Notes under the pieces: generated by a model
The model's database searches: none
What the model was told of the DNA's origin: nothing
Seen by the model: only the letters and a program-made list of their open reading frames with translations
Program-made: the position numbers and the translations under genes
Source of the DNA: SVFI01 sp964519385
GTDB taxonomy: Bacteria > Bacillota > Clostridia > Lachnospirales > Lachnospiraceae
Direction of reading: 5' to 3'
DNA: 64,000 bases
Assembly: GCA_964519385.1 (NCBI GenBank)
Contig: CAZFLR010000004.1
Span: forward strand, 49,008-113,007
Shown: piece by piece, positions 33,715-42,105 of the stretch
Layout of the letters: the number at the start of each line of letters is the position of its first letter
Position numbering within the stretch: the first letter of the stretch is position 1

Positions 33715-34530
33715 TTAACCTACCAGCCACTTATACTTTGCCACGCTGTAAAGCGGAACAATCGGAAGCAGAATCGGTGTCTTTTTCACATATGCCTGAT
33801 ATTCCGGGTCATCCCCGTAATTGCGGTTCTGGCGAAGTTCAAGTCTTCTCGCACCGCCGAACATGATATACACGATGCAGACATATCCCAGAATTGCAGC
33901 CGTCCACTGCCATACACCCTCAAGAACATTCACTGATGAGACAAAGACACCTGTCCAGAATACCACCTCTCCGAGGTAATTCGGACAACGGACAATCTTA
34001 TACAATCCCTTATCGCAGAAACGATTCGGATTCACTGCCTTTTGTTTTGATTTCTGCCAGTCTGCTGATGACTCCAGCAAAATTCCGCACGCCATGATTA
34101 CGACACCTGCAATACAGACCCCGTCGGTCTGTCCGCCGGACTTCATACGGAAGAATACCGGTGACACCTGAAGCGCGTAAAGTAAGGCACAGCTAATCCA
34201 GATACTCAGCTTTGCAATCAGCTTCATGTCTTTTCCGTCCTTAATCTCCTTCTTCATTGTGCTGCGGTAAGATGCACTTTTGATTTCACGTACCAGCAGA
34301 TAGCCTCCTAGCCGGCATCCGTAAACAAGAAAAAGGGCACATGCCAGCAATGTCCCGATGCTCAGATGTTCCCTGAACAAAACCGGCATCGCAATTCCCA
34401 TTGCGGCGATTGAAAAGCCATATCCGAGTGAGATAAAATACACATACTTATAAAATCCCACACTACTGACAATCAGTGCAATCACAATCAGCACCAAAAA
34501 CGCTGTTCCAAAGCTTGTTGTAAAACTCAT
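33715..34530 (-). CDS. DUF1295 / steroid 5-alpha-reductase C-terminal family membrane protein
   Basis: About 271 residues with seven or so membrane segments. The C-terminal signature GLYKIVRCPNYLGEVVFWTG (about 187-206) is shared with DUF1295 and, more distantly, isoprenylcysteine carboxyl methyltransferases; it is preceded by DWQKSKQK and followed by PEYQAYVKKTPILLPIVP. The frame opens at TTG 34545 but ATG 34530, 8 bases after GGAGG, is the likely start. It follows a CPBP protease gene by 26 bases, probably in one operon. The reaction is unknown; reductase or methyltransferase activity is possible. Confidence 0.82.
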   Translation of the reverse strand: MSFTTSFGTAFLVLIVIALIVSSVGFYKYVYFISLGYGFSIAAMGIAMPVLFREHLSIGTLLACALFLVYGCRLGGYLLVREIKSASYRSTMKKEIKDGKDMKLIAKLSIWISCALLYALQVSPVFFRMKSGGQTDGVCIAGVVIMACGILLESSADWQKSKQKAVNPNRFCDKGLYKIVRCPNYLGEVVFWTGVFVSSVNVLEGVWQWTAAILGYVCIVYIMFGGARRLELRQNRNYGDDPEYQAYVKKTPILLPIVPLYSVAKYKWLVG

Positions 34531-34556
34531 TTCAACTTCCTCCAAATACTATAAAA

Positions 34557-35447
34557 TTATGTAGCCTGCCTGTCTCTGCACAAAAGAATAACGGCGACAA
34601 CAAGAGCAGGAATCATACCGATGATACCGATTGGAGACGGACCTAAAATCATCCGGTCTGTGTATTCCGGTTTTGTCAGATAAAGTGCCAGTGAAGCCGT
34701 TCCGTTCACTGCGCCGTGCGCCAGTGCAGGCACCCAGATACACTCTGTCTTTTCATACAGCACATCCATAAAAACTCCGGTCACTATGCAAAACAGACAA
34801 AAAACCACCGGTCCCAAAATCGGTGCTCCCGGGTATATTTTACCATATTCATAACCCGCAAGCAACATAACCGGCCAGTGCCATACACCCCAAATTGTGC
34901 CTCCCAGAATCCGGCCCTTCGTTTTTCCGAAAAAGCTTTTGAGCTGCGGATACATCATTCCGCGCCAGCCGACTTCCTCTCCGAGTGCGAAAAACATATT
35001 GATAAACGGCGCGTAAAGCGGTGCAGATACTATTTGAATCAGAAGGAGCATCTGAAGCGAAAGTCCCTCTGCCTCAATCTGCGCAAGAGCTTCCTCTCCG
35101 AGTACACTTGCCATATAAGCTCCGCTCAAATCAAAACGTTCAGGAAAAATCACAAAGTAAAGCACTGCCCCGAGGATAGTAAAAAGAAGCGGTCCGAGCC
35201 ATGCCAAAACCATATATCCTATATTTCCTTTAAATTTCGGAATCCATCCCATTCCGGAAAGCGGATATTTGATCAGCAGAACCGCTGCGAAAGGCGCGTA
35301 CATCACCACTGCCATAATTGCTGTAAAAATCAGTGCACCTGCCTGTCCTGCCTCGTTTGCACAGACACTCGCAATTACCTGTAAAACCCATGCAATCGCA
35401 AACGCCCATACGATGTACCAAATCATTTTTTTCTTATCCTTAAGCAT
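34557..35447 (-). CDS. CPBP family intramembrane metalloprotease
   Basis: Membrane protein of about 296 residues with seven or eight hydrophobic segments and the CPBP/CAAX-protease motifs: EEVGWRGMMYP (motif 1), VWHWPVML (motif 2) and AHGAVNG (motif 3). Members cleave prenylated proteins in eukaryotes and act in bacteriocin maturation, immunity or membrane proteolysis in bacteria. ATG 35447 follows AGGGAGGGGG and overlaps the MerR gene by 8 bases; a longer frame to 35585 is spurious. No bacteriocin precursor was seen next to it. Confidence 0.9.
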   Translation of the reverse strand: MLKDKKKMIWYIVWAFAIAWVLQVIASVCANEAGQAGALIFTAIMAVVMYAPFAAVLLIKYPLSGMGWIPKFKGNIGYMVLAWLGPLLFTILGAVLYFVIFPERFDLSGAYMASVLGEEALAQIEAEGLSLQMLLLIQIVSAPLYAPFINMFFALGEEVGWRGMMYPQLKSFFGKTKGRILGGTIWGVWHWPVMLLAGYEYGKIYPGAPILGPVVFCLFCIVTGVFMDVLYEKTECIWVPALAHGAVNGTASLALYLTKPEYTDRMILGPSPIGIIGMIPALVVAVILLCRDRQAT

Positions 35448-36204
35448 CTTGTTTTCCCCCTCCCTTATTTCCTGAAGCCTCACCCGGTGCCTCGCCGTAG
35501 GTCTCCACGCAGAATCCTTTACAGCCGCAGCCCGTACATGTGAGCTTTCTCGTCTTCGGTGTGTGCTTTGCCCAGAAAAATTCACTCATTTTCGGTTTGA
35601 ATATCGCGTGACACTCCGGACAGATATAAACGGTATATTTGTGATAATACCTGATGATTGGAAAAACCAGAATAATCACAAGCACCAGCACGGATGCAAA
35701 CAGCCACCAGTTCCCCGTTTTCATTGCATAAATAAAAGCCCCTATCTCCAGTCCGTCCAACACAAGACCGGCTCCAAGCATCGCTGAATGCACCTTTCTT
35801 AGTTTCTTTTTGTTCTCCATAACATATGCTACATCACTCAGATTTTCGATGGAAAACTCCTTTATACTCTGCATTTCCTTCTGAAGTCCGCAAATCCGCT
35901 CAAGCTGTCCCCTTCGCTCCGCCATCTCCGTCTCGAGCGTTTTCTTCTGCTCCTCTAAAAGCAAATCAATGACCTTCGATGCATTCTCTGCCTCCAAAAT
36001 CCGGGAAATGTCATTCAGACCAAGACCGAGCTCCCGGAGAAAACAGATGAGCCGCAGCTTCTTTAAATCCTCTTCCGTATAAAGTCTTCTTCCTCCCTCA
36101 CTGAAATCACTCGGTATAAGTATTTTTCGCGAATCATAATACTGGACGGTTCTGACGGTAACTCCTGCCAGCCTTGCAAGTTCTCCTGTCGTATAATTTG
36201 ACAT
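35440..36204 (-). CDS. MerR family regulator with membrane and zinc-ribbon C-terminus
   Basis: 254 residues. The MerR winged helix is at the N-terminus: YTTGELARLAGVTVRTVQYY, then GRRLYTEEDLKKL. A dimerisation coiled coil follows at about 75-125. Two hydrophobic segments (about 145-160 and 165-185) suggest membrane attachment, and the C-terminus holds CPECHAIFKP and CTGCGCKGFC, a zinc-ribbon pattern. It overlaps and probably autoregulates the CPBP-DUF1295 genes. A membrane-bound MerR protein could sense an envelope signal directly. Confidence 0.85.
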   Translation of the reverse strand: MSNYTTGELARLAGVTVRTVQYYDSRKILIPSDFSEGGRRLYTEEDLKKLRLICFLRELGLGLNDISRILEAENASKVIDLLLEEQKKTLETEMAERRGQLERICGLQKEMQSIKEFSIENLSDVAYVMENKKKLRKVHSAMLGAGLVLDGLEIGAFIYAMKTGNWWLFASVLVLVIILVFPIIRYYHKYTVYICPECHAIFKPKMSEFFWAKHTPKTRKLTCTGCGCKGFCVETYGEAPGEASGNKGGGKQDA

Positions 36205-36273
36205 AGCGTTTCACCACCTTTCGCGGCTATTATGGCATATTACGCAGCGTCACAAGCAACCCCTTTCGTTGCG

Positions 36274-36846
36274 TCATCTTTGAATTTTTACATCTTTTGA
36301 CCATATCTCTTCCCCGGAAATTTCCACTACCTGTTTTGATGCCCAGTTCCCGTACACACTGTGATAAAGCTCCCGGTACTCCAAAAATTCCACCCTGCAC
36401 TCATAGCCAAGCAGTTCCATGTCCACACCGAACAATGAGACATTCACTCCCAGTTCCTTCATTCCGTTTGCAAGATAAAATCTTTTCCGGCGCACCCGTT
36501 CCTCCTGACCTTCGCCCGGGTTATCCGCATTTTCAATTTCCAGAAACAGTCTCCGTTCACTGTACCTGTCCTGTAAAGCTTTCAGTGCCATTGCACCGAT
36601 TCCCCCATTGCGTCTGTCCTTGCGGATTGCAAAATAGTCCAGCAAAACCATATCTTCTCCGTTCATTGTAATTGCCAGTCCTGCAAATTCGCCATCATCT
36701 TCTATTGCCAGGACATCCACCTCTCCCCTGCGATACTTACGCCGTATCATCCAGAAGGGTCTTTTTTCACTTGCCGGAAATGCTTCCTTATATAATTTTT
36801 TAATGTCACGCCAGTCTCTGCGCGACCTGATTTCTCTGAGTTCCAT
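36274..36846 (-). CDS. GNAT family N-acetyltransferase
   Basis: 190 residues. Acetyl-CoA binding fold: strand FAGLAITMNGEDMVLLDYFA (about 55-74), the pyrophosphate loop region RKDRRNGGIGAMAL (about 77-90), and EIENADNPGE with RRKRFYLANGMKELG toward the C-terminus. The acceptor is unknown. It lies 24 bases after the metallo-hydrolase gene and is likely co-transcribed with it. Confidence 0.85.
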   Translation of the reverse strand: MELREIRSRRDWRDIKKLYKEAFPASEKRPFWMIRRKYRRGEVDVLAIEDDGEFAGLAITMNGEDMVLLDYFAIRKDRRNGGIGAMALKALQDRYSERRLFLEIENADNPGEGQEERVRRKRFYLANGMKELGVNVSLFGVDMELLGYECRVEFLEYRELYHSVYGNWASKQVVEISGEEIWSKDVKIQR

Positions 36847-36870
36847 TCCTGCCTTTTCTCCCGTTTTGTC

Positions 36871-37869
36871 TTATTCGGATGCTTTTCCCCTGCGCTCACC
36901 TGCCTGCCATGTCTCTGATGGTGCACAATTCCAGGTGATTTGTCTGCCGTCGGAAACTGCCACAATCGTTCCCTGCTCATCCGTGCGATAAACCTTCACA
37001 CCCATACTCCGCAGATTATTGAGCACCTCCGCATCCGGATGTCCGTAGGAATTATACTCTCCACAGCTTATGACCGCACATTCCGGTGTCATTGCCGACA
37101 AAAACTCTTTTGAATTTGAATGTTTACTTCCGTGATGACCGACTTTATAAACATCACAGTCAATACTTATACCATTTTCCAGAATGTCCTTCTCTGCCTG
37201 TTCCTGCGCATCTCCCGAAAAAAGGAAGCTGTTTTCTCCATTCTTCAGAAGCAACACAATGGAGGTATTATTCGGATCCGAATACTCTTTATTCGGTGCT
37301 AAAATAGTAAAGGACGCAGCTCCGAGCGAAAAGCTTTCGCCGACAGCCGGCGTAATATAAGACAATCCCCTGTCTTTCAGTGCCTGCATGAGATCCCTGT
37401 ATACCCTTGTTTCCTTTTTATAATCTCCGATAAAAACATTTCCTATGTCAAACTTGCTTATAATAACATCCGCGCCGCCAATATGGTCGGCATCCGTATG
37501 TGTCAGGACAAGATAGTCCAGTTTTTCAATTCCCTGCTTGGTCAAATAAAGCTGTAACGCCGTACCCTGACCGTCATCACCGGAGTCAATCAGCATTGTC
37601 TGCCCGTCACTGACAATCAGTGTGGCATCTCCCTGTCCCACATCCAGAAAATGTACCTCTAACTGAGAAGCTTCATCCCCCTCCTCCGGCAGCCGTATGT
37701 TCTCTGTTTCCAGAACGGTTTCTCCCCCGGCTCCCCCATCATACTCCTTGGTCTGTTCCTCCTGTAATGTGATTTCAGGCAGAGCACATGCATTTAAGAA
37801 AAGCGACAGCAGTAACAGAATACCTGCTGCCTTTGTCCGTGCCCGGAAAATTTTTTTCATTTTTTTCAT
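36871..37869 (-). CDS. ComEC/Rec2-like metallo-beta-lactamase-fold lipoprotein
   Basis: 332 residues. A lipobox (LFLNACAL, about 23-30) implies export. The hydrolase domain starts EVHFLDVGQGDATLIVSDG and contains the metal-binding LTHTDADHIGGAD (about 122-134), FLFSGDAQ and VGHHGSKHSNS, as in the C-terminal domain of ComEC. It lacks the ComEC membrane part. Secreted nucleases or phosphodiesterases of this type are common in Firmicutes. Its ATG overlaps the upstream MATE stop (ATGA). Confidence 0.88.
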   Translation of the reverse strand: MKKMKKIFRARTKAAGILLLLSLFLNACALPEITLQEEQTKEYDGGAGGETVLETENIRLPEEGDEASQLEVHFLDVGQGDATLIVSDGQTMLIDSGDDGQGTALQLYLTKQGIEKLDYLVLTHTDADHIGGADVIISKFDIGNVFIGDYKKETRVYRDLMQALKDRGLSYITPAVGESFSLGAASFTILAPNKEYSDPNNTSIVLLLKNGENSFLFSGDAQEQAEKDILENGISIDCDVYKVGHHGSKHSNSKEFLSAMTPECAVISCGEYNSYGHPDAEVLNNLRSMGVKVYRTDEQGTIVAVSDGRQITWNCAPSETWQAGERRGKASE

Positions 37870-39218
37870 ACCTTCTCACTCTCTGCTCTGTCTACCTGCA
37901 TCTTTTCCGGCGGCTTTACAAGATATGCCACAATTAAAGGAATAATCATAATTATCCAGCTAATCGGCTCTGTAAGTGCCACTCCGAGATAGTCCAGTGC
38001 CGGAACAAGCAGAGCTGCTGAGAGCACCTTTACGACCATTTCCATCATACTTGAAAAAAGAGGAATAATTTTTCTTCCCATTCCCTGCAACGTACAGCGC
38101 ATCACAAACAACGGACCGAGCACATAGAAAAACCAAATGCTCACCTTTACATACATAACCGATGCATCCACAATCGTCCGGTTGTCCGTCGCCGTAATCC
38201 ATACCAGAATCGACTCGCCAAACAGATAACAAAATACAATTAAAATGGTTGTAAACCCTGTCACAATTAAATTTGCATGGCGCACTCCCTGGCGAACCCG
38301 CTTTGGCAGACCGGCACCCATATTCTGACTTGCATAGGTCGTCATTGCGATGGCGACGGTATAAAGTATCACTGACATCACATCAAACACACGTCTTGAA
38401 GCCGTATGCGCGGCTACTATATCTGTTCCGAGTCCGTTAATTGCCCCCTGAAGAACTATCGTTCCGATATTGACGATACATCCCATCAGTGCCATGGAAA
38501 TACCGGTCGTAAACAAATTCCGGTAGCGTTCTTTTTCAAATTTCCAGTCGCCCTTCTCAGGTAATATTTCCCTGAATTTCAGGAAAATAATCCCCAGACA
38601 CATAAGACCCGATACTGCCTGTGCAATTACCGTTGCATACGCTGCGCCCTCAATTCCCATCTCAAAATCGCGGACAAACAGAATATCCAGAACGATATTC
38701 AAAACCACAGCCACGATAAGACAATAGAGAGGATTTTTGCTGTCACCGACCGCGCGGAGCATGTTGGCACACATGTTATACAGGGATGAGGTCGCCATTC
38801 CGGCAATTATAATCTTTACATACGCTGTCGCTGCGGCCATGATTTCCGGCGGAGTTTTCAAAAACTCCAAAACAGGGACGATAAAAACAAGACCTGCAAC
38901 CGTCATAATCACCGTTGCAGCCACCGTGTAAACGATACCTCCGGCCACATAACGGCGCATTCCTTCCATGTCCTTCGCACCGAAGCTATTGGCAATCAGT
39001 ATCGAAAAACCCTGCGTCAGACCATTCACGAAAAAAATCATGGTATTAAAGACAACCGCCGTTGCGCCGACTGCAGCGAGAGCGTCAGTCCCCACATAGG
39101 TACTTACAATCTTACTGTCTGCCATATTATAAAACTGCTGAAATATATATCCGAACATAAGAGGGATTGCGAACAGCATAATCACCTTTGCCGGATATCC
39201 TTTTGTTAAATCCTTCAT
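37866..39218 (-). CDS. MATE family efflux transporter
   Basis: Second MatE-superfamily exporter in the window, about 450 residues with twelve membrane segments. It begins MKDLTKGYPAKVIMLFAIPL, then GYIFQQFYNMADSKIVSTYV and ALAAVGATAVVFN. ATG 39218 with AAGGA upstream is preferred over ATG 39284, which lies beyond the hairpin at 39246-39277. It is translationally coupled to the ComEC-like gene. Substrate unknown. Confidence 0.9.
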   Translation of the reverse strand: MKDLTKGYPAKVIMLFAIPLMFGYIFQQFYNMADSKIVSTYVGTDALAAVGATAVVFNTMIFFVNGLTQGFSILIANSFGAKDMEGMRRYVAGGIVYTVAATVIMTVAGLVFIVPVLEFLKTPPEIMAAATAYVKIIIAGMATSSLYNMCANMLRAVGDSKNPLYCLIVAVVLNIVLDILFVRDFEMGIEGAAYATVIAQAVSGLMCLGIIFLKFREILPEKGDWKFEKERYRNLFTTGISMALMGCIVNIGTIVLQGAINGLGTDIVAAHTASRRVFDVMSVILYTVAIAMTTYASQNMGAGLPKRVRQGVRHANLIVTGFTTILIVFCYLFGESILVWITATDNRTIVDASVMYVKVSIWFFYVLGPLFVMRCTLQGMGRKIIPLFSSMMEMVVKVLSAALLVPALDYLGVALTEPISWIIMIIPLIVAYLVKPPEKMQVDRAESEKV

Positions 39219-39245
39219 CTTTCTTTTCCTTTCCGTTGTCAGCCA

Positions 39246-39277
39246 ATAAAAAGCACTATCCGCCATACGGATAGTGC
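39246..39277 (-). terminator. Intrinsic terminator after the diguanylate cyclase gene
   Basis: Perfect 10-base inverted repeat GCACTATCCG / CGGATAGTGC with a 5-base loop, followed on the minus strand by TTTTTAT. Confidence 0.85.
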
Positions 39278-39302
39278 CACGCAAATCTCATCGCATCAAT
39301 GC

Positions 39303-40613
39303 TTATTTTTCAAAAAAGACATATTGATCTTTTCCTTCCCGTTTTGCCTGATATAATGCCGTATCTGCCCGCAGATAAAGTGCCTCGATAGACTTACCGC
39401 TCTCCGGATAGACTGCAATACCGATGCTTCCCGAAAGCCTTACATCAAGATAATCCGCACAGACTCTCTGAATTGTCGCCAGAAGATCTTTTGCTTTATT
39501 CTCAATAGTATCCGTATCCGGCACATTCCGCATCAGGGCAAAGAACTCGTCACCGCCGATTCTTCCGACAATATCACTCTCGCGAAAGCTCTTCTTAAGC
39601 TCCGCAGCAAAGGCAATCAGAAATTCATCTCCCGCCTGATGTCCGTATGTATCATTAAGGAACTTGAAATTATCTATATCAATCATAAAAAGCGCGTGCT
39701 TACTCGAACTGTCATGCTCAAAAATCTGACGAATATACTCCATCGTTGTATCACGATTGAGCAGCATTGTCATCTTATCCAGCCTGGCCGCTGCCACAAG
39801 CTTCTGCTCTTCCAGTTTTTCTTTATCATTATTCCTTGCTGAGAGCATCGCACACACATGACCGCTGTCCACGTCCGTCATAAAGCGCACTTCATTGTGA
39901 ACCCAGTGCTTTCTTCCGTCTGACAGCGCTCTTTCATAGTTAAAAGCAATATGCGTCCGTCCGCTCTCGAAAATCCCCCGCAGAAACTCCTGACTGAAAT
40001 TGCGATAAAATTTGCTCGCATCGGAGTTTACATCCAAAATAGACTTCCACGCAGCCTCCGCCAGCTCTTCGAGAGTCTGACACGCCTGCAGAGTCCCTTC
40101 ACTGATAAGCTGTCTGCGCTGACTGATAATACGCCAACTGTCCACATCGATATAAGAAACCGCATACATATCTCCCGGAAGTTCAAAAAGATACTTAAGC
40201 TCCTTCTGATAATTCCGGCGGACAAAGTAATCCTTGGTAATATCTCTGGTAATCCCCAGAATTCCCAATACCTCTCCTCTGTCATCCCTGAGAATATACT
40301 TCGATGTGGAGCCGTATCTGTGCTGTTCCCCCTCATCCGCAATAGGCTCAATATAATCACTCAGATTCTGTCCGCCTTCAAGAAGCTTACGGTCATCCAG
40401 AACATATCGTCCGGCAAGTGTCTCCTCAAAAATCTCATAATCCGTCTTGCCCACGATTTCCTCACAGCATAACTTTCCCGCCATCTGCACGAACGACTGC
40501 GAAGCTGCCAGATATATAAGATTCTTGTCTTTAACGAATACCATATCACGGGTATTTTCCAGAAAAGCCCGGACTGCAGAGGTGATTACGGTATATTGTG
40601 CCTGTTCTCCCAT
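39303..40613 (-). CDS. PAS-GGDEF diguanylate cyclase
   Basis: About 436 residues. A first PAS-like domain (about 10-125; RDMVFVKDKNLIYLAASQSF), a second less clear sensor region (about 140-270), then a GGDEF domain (about 280-436). The catalytic motif is intact (GRIGGDEFFAL), and the inhibitory RxxD site is present five residues before it (RESD), so product inhibition is expected. It should make cyclic di-GMP in response to a small ligand, redox or light signal. ATG 40613 follows AGGGGA; the longer frame to 40715 starts upstream of the promoter. No EAL domain. Confidence 0.92.
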   Translation of the reverse strand: MGEQAQYTVITSAVRAFLENTRDMVFVKDKNLIYLAASQSFVQMAGKLCCEEIVGKTDYEIFEETLAGRYVLDDRKLLEGGQNLSDYIEPIADEGEQHRYGSTSKYILRDDRGEVLGILGITRDITKDYFVRRNYQKELKYLFELPGDMYAVSYIDVDSWRIISQRRQLISEGTLQACQTLEELAEAAWKSILDVNSDASKFYRNFSQEFLRGIFESGRTHIAFNYERALSDGRKHWVHNEVRFMTDVDSGHVCAMLSARNNDKEKLEEQKLVAAARLDKMTMLLNRDTTMEYIRQIFEHDSSSKHALFMIDIDNFKFLNDTYGHQAGDEFLIAFAAELKKSFRESDIVGRIGGDEFFALMRNVPDTDTIENKAKDLLATIQRVCADYLDVRLSGSIGIAVYPESGKSIEALYLRADTALYQAKREGKDQYVFFEK

Positions 40614-40653
40614 ATCGATTCCCCTATTCAAAAATGAATTTTTTCCTGCATTT

Positions 40654-40682
40654 ATTATACTACATACTCCTTGTCCGGGCAA
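40654..40682 (-). promoter_or_regulatory. Promoter of the diguanylate cyclase gene
   Basis: TTGCCC (40677-40682), 17 bases, TATAAT (40654-40659) on the minus strand. Confidence 0.6.
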
Positions 40683-40722
40683 CTTTATCTTGAGGATTTC
40701 TTTCTTTTTGTCCAACGTTTTT

Positions 40723-41832
40723 TTAGAAAAGTCCCAGTAAAATACCGCCTATAATTGCAGATGCAACCTGTCCGGACACATTCGCCCCCACTGCCTGCAT
40801 CAGTATGATATTGCCCGGATTTTCTTCTCCTGCCATTTTCTGTACAACACGGGAAGCCATAGGAAATGCAGAAATTCCTGCAGCTCCGACCATCGGATTG
40901 ATTTTTTCCTTCATGAAAAGATTCATGATTTTTGCGGCAAAAACTCCTCCGACCGTATCAAATATGAACGCTACCAGACCAATCAGCATGATAAACAGAG
41001 TCTCCACCTGAAGGAATTTATCTGCTGTCATACTGAATGAGATGGTGATCCCCAGCAAAAGTGTGATAAGGTTTGTCAGCACATCCTGTGCCGTCTTTGA
41101 CAGTGACTCCAGCACTCCGCATTCCCTTATCAGGTTACCGAACATCAAAAATCCTACCAGTGAAATCGACATCGGTGCCACAAATCCTGCAATAATAGTT
41201 ACGACAATCGGGAAAATAATTTTGGTTGTTTTTGAAATCTTTTTCCCTTTTCTGACCGTCATTGAAATGCAGCGTTCCTTTTTGGTTGTAATTGCCTTGA
41301 TAGTCGTCGGCATAATAATCGGAACCAGTGCCATATAGGAATATGCTACGACCGCAATCGGTCCCATATAATTTGACTTAAGAATCTGTGACATCAATAT
41401 GGCTGTCGGACCGTCCGCAGCACCGATAATACCGATGGAGAAGGAATCAGCCACATTAAATCCCAGAAGCAGTGCCAGACCGATTGCCACGAAAATCCCC
41501 AGATGTGCGGCAAACCCGTAAAGCACAAGTATCGGTTTCTGCAAAAGCGGCTCAAAATCTATCATCGCACCGATACCGATAAACAGCAATATAGGAAATG
41601 CTTCCGACGCTTCTATTCCCACCTCATACAGCCACTGAATAATGCCATGGATTTCTCCGATTCCGTCCATGTACTGATTCAGGACTCCGGTATTCGGAAG
41701 ATTTACTAAAATCGCTCCGAATCCCATCGGCAGCAAGAGTGCCGGTTCATACTCCTTCTTAACCGCCAGATAAATGAGCACAAATCCAATGAGCCACATC
41801 ACTACCATTTTGATCACTTCAACAACATCCAT
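40723..41832 (-). CDS. oadB: Solitary sodium-pump decarboxylase beta subunit homologue
   Basis: Integral membrane protein of about 369 residues related to the beta subunit (OadB/GcdB/MmdB) of sodium-exporting decarboxylases. Family motifs present are GIGAMIDFEPLLQKP, IGIIGAADGPTAI with the ion-site Asp, VAYSYMALVPII, GISAFPMASRVVQ and AVGANVSGQVASA. No alpha (carboxyltransferase), gamma or biotin carrier gene adjoins it; its neighbours are prfA and a diguanylate cyclase. ATG 41832 follows GGGAGG. It is preceded by a terminator and a leader matching the yybP-ykoY manganese riboswitch, so a stand-alone ion transport role, perhaps manganese efflux, is worth considering. Confidence 0.88.
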   Translation of the reverse strand: MDVVEVIKMVVMWLIGFVLIYLAVKKEYEPALLLPMGFGAILVNLPNTGVLNQYMDGIGEIHGIIQWLYEVGIEASEAFPILLFIGIGAMIDFEPLLQKPILVLYGFAAHLGIFVAIGLALLLGFNVADSFSIGIIGAADGPTAILMSQILKSNYMGPIAVVAYSYMALVPIIMPTTIKAITTKKERCISMTVRKGKKISKTTKIIFPIVVTIIAGFVAPMSISLVGFLMFGNLIRECGVLESLSKTAQDVLTNLITLLLGITISFSMTADKFLQVETLFIMLIGLVAFIFDTVGGVFAAKIMNLFMKEKINPMVGAAGISAFPMASRVVQKMAGEENPGNIILMQAVGANVSGQVASAIIGGILLGLF

Positions 41833-41902
41833 TTTACAATCCTCCCTGAAAAATTTCATTCCGGTTTCATCAAGGTTTTATGCGGGTCTGCAAAAAATAT
41901 GC

Positions 41903-41946
41903 AAAAAAAAGACTTCCGATGCATACAAAATATGCATCAAAAGTCT
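41903..41946 (-). terminator. Riboswitch-associated terminator upstream of the oadB homologue
   Basis: Minus-strand stem AGACTT..GATGCATA / TATGCATC..AAGTCT with a TTTTG loop and eight T residues. Its 5' arm shares CTTTTGAT with the 3' side of the aptamer P1 helix, so the two structures are mutually exclusive. Confidence 0.85.
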
Positions 41947-42032
41947 GGTACCCAATCGTGGTATGTGTCACCAATTTGAACTAAGCTTCAAACGTGATTG
42001 TTGACGACACATCAAAACTACTCCCTCTTGAT
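41936..42032 (-). promoter_or_regulatory. yybP-ykoY-type (manganese) riboswitch aptamer
   Basis: The minus strand reads ATCAAGAG (42025-42032) running into GGGAGTAG, then TGTCGTCAACAATCACG, a TTTGAA/TTCAAA hairpin, GGTGACACAT and finally CCAGACTTTTGAT. This order agrees with the yybP-ykoY class: GGGGAGUAG beside P1, a GUCGUCAA stretch, a helix returning before a second arm, and CAAGACCUUU closing P1. P1 here is ATCAAGAG/CTTTTGAT. Ligand-stabilised P1 would block the terminator, an ON switch. Based on remembered consensus, not on a covariance search. Confidence 0.78.
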
Positions 42033-42045
42033 AAAACTTTGTTAA

Positions 42046-42074
42046 AGGATAAAACATATATAGATTGTTGTCAA
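42046..42074 (-). promoter_or_regulatory. Promoter of the riboswitch-oadB unit
   Basis: Consensus TTGACA (42069-42074), 17 bases, TATCCT (42046-42051) on the minus strand, placing the start of the transcript just before P1 of the aptamer. Confidence 0.75.
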
Positions 42075-42105
42075 TCCGTTTTCAAATACTTTGCCGGTTC
42101 TTTGC

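Noticed and set aside
36297..36671. 124-codon plus-strand frame opposite the GNAT gene
   Set aside because: Antisense to a recognisable acetyltransferase; no ribosome site or family signal.
41860..42105. T-box or NiCo riboswitch upstream of the oadB homologue
   Set aside because: There is no T-box sequence (AGGGTGGTACCGCG type) and no repeated GGGACAGG blocks; the motif order fits yybP-ykoY instead.
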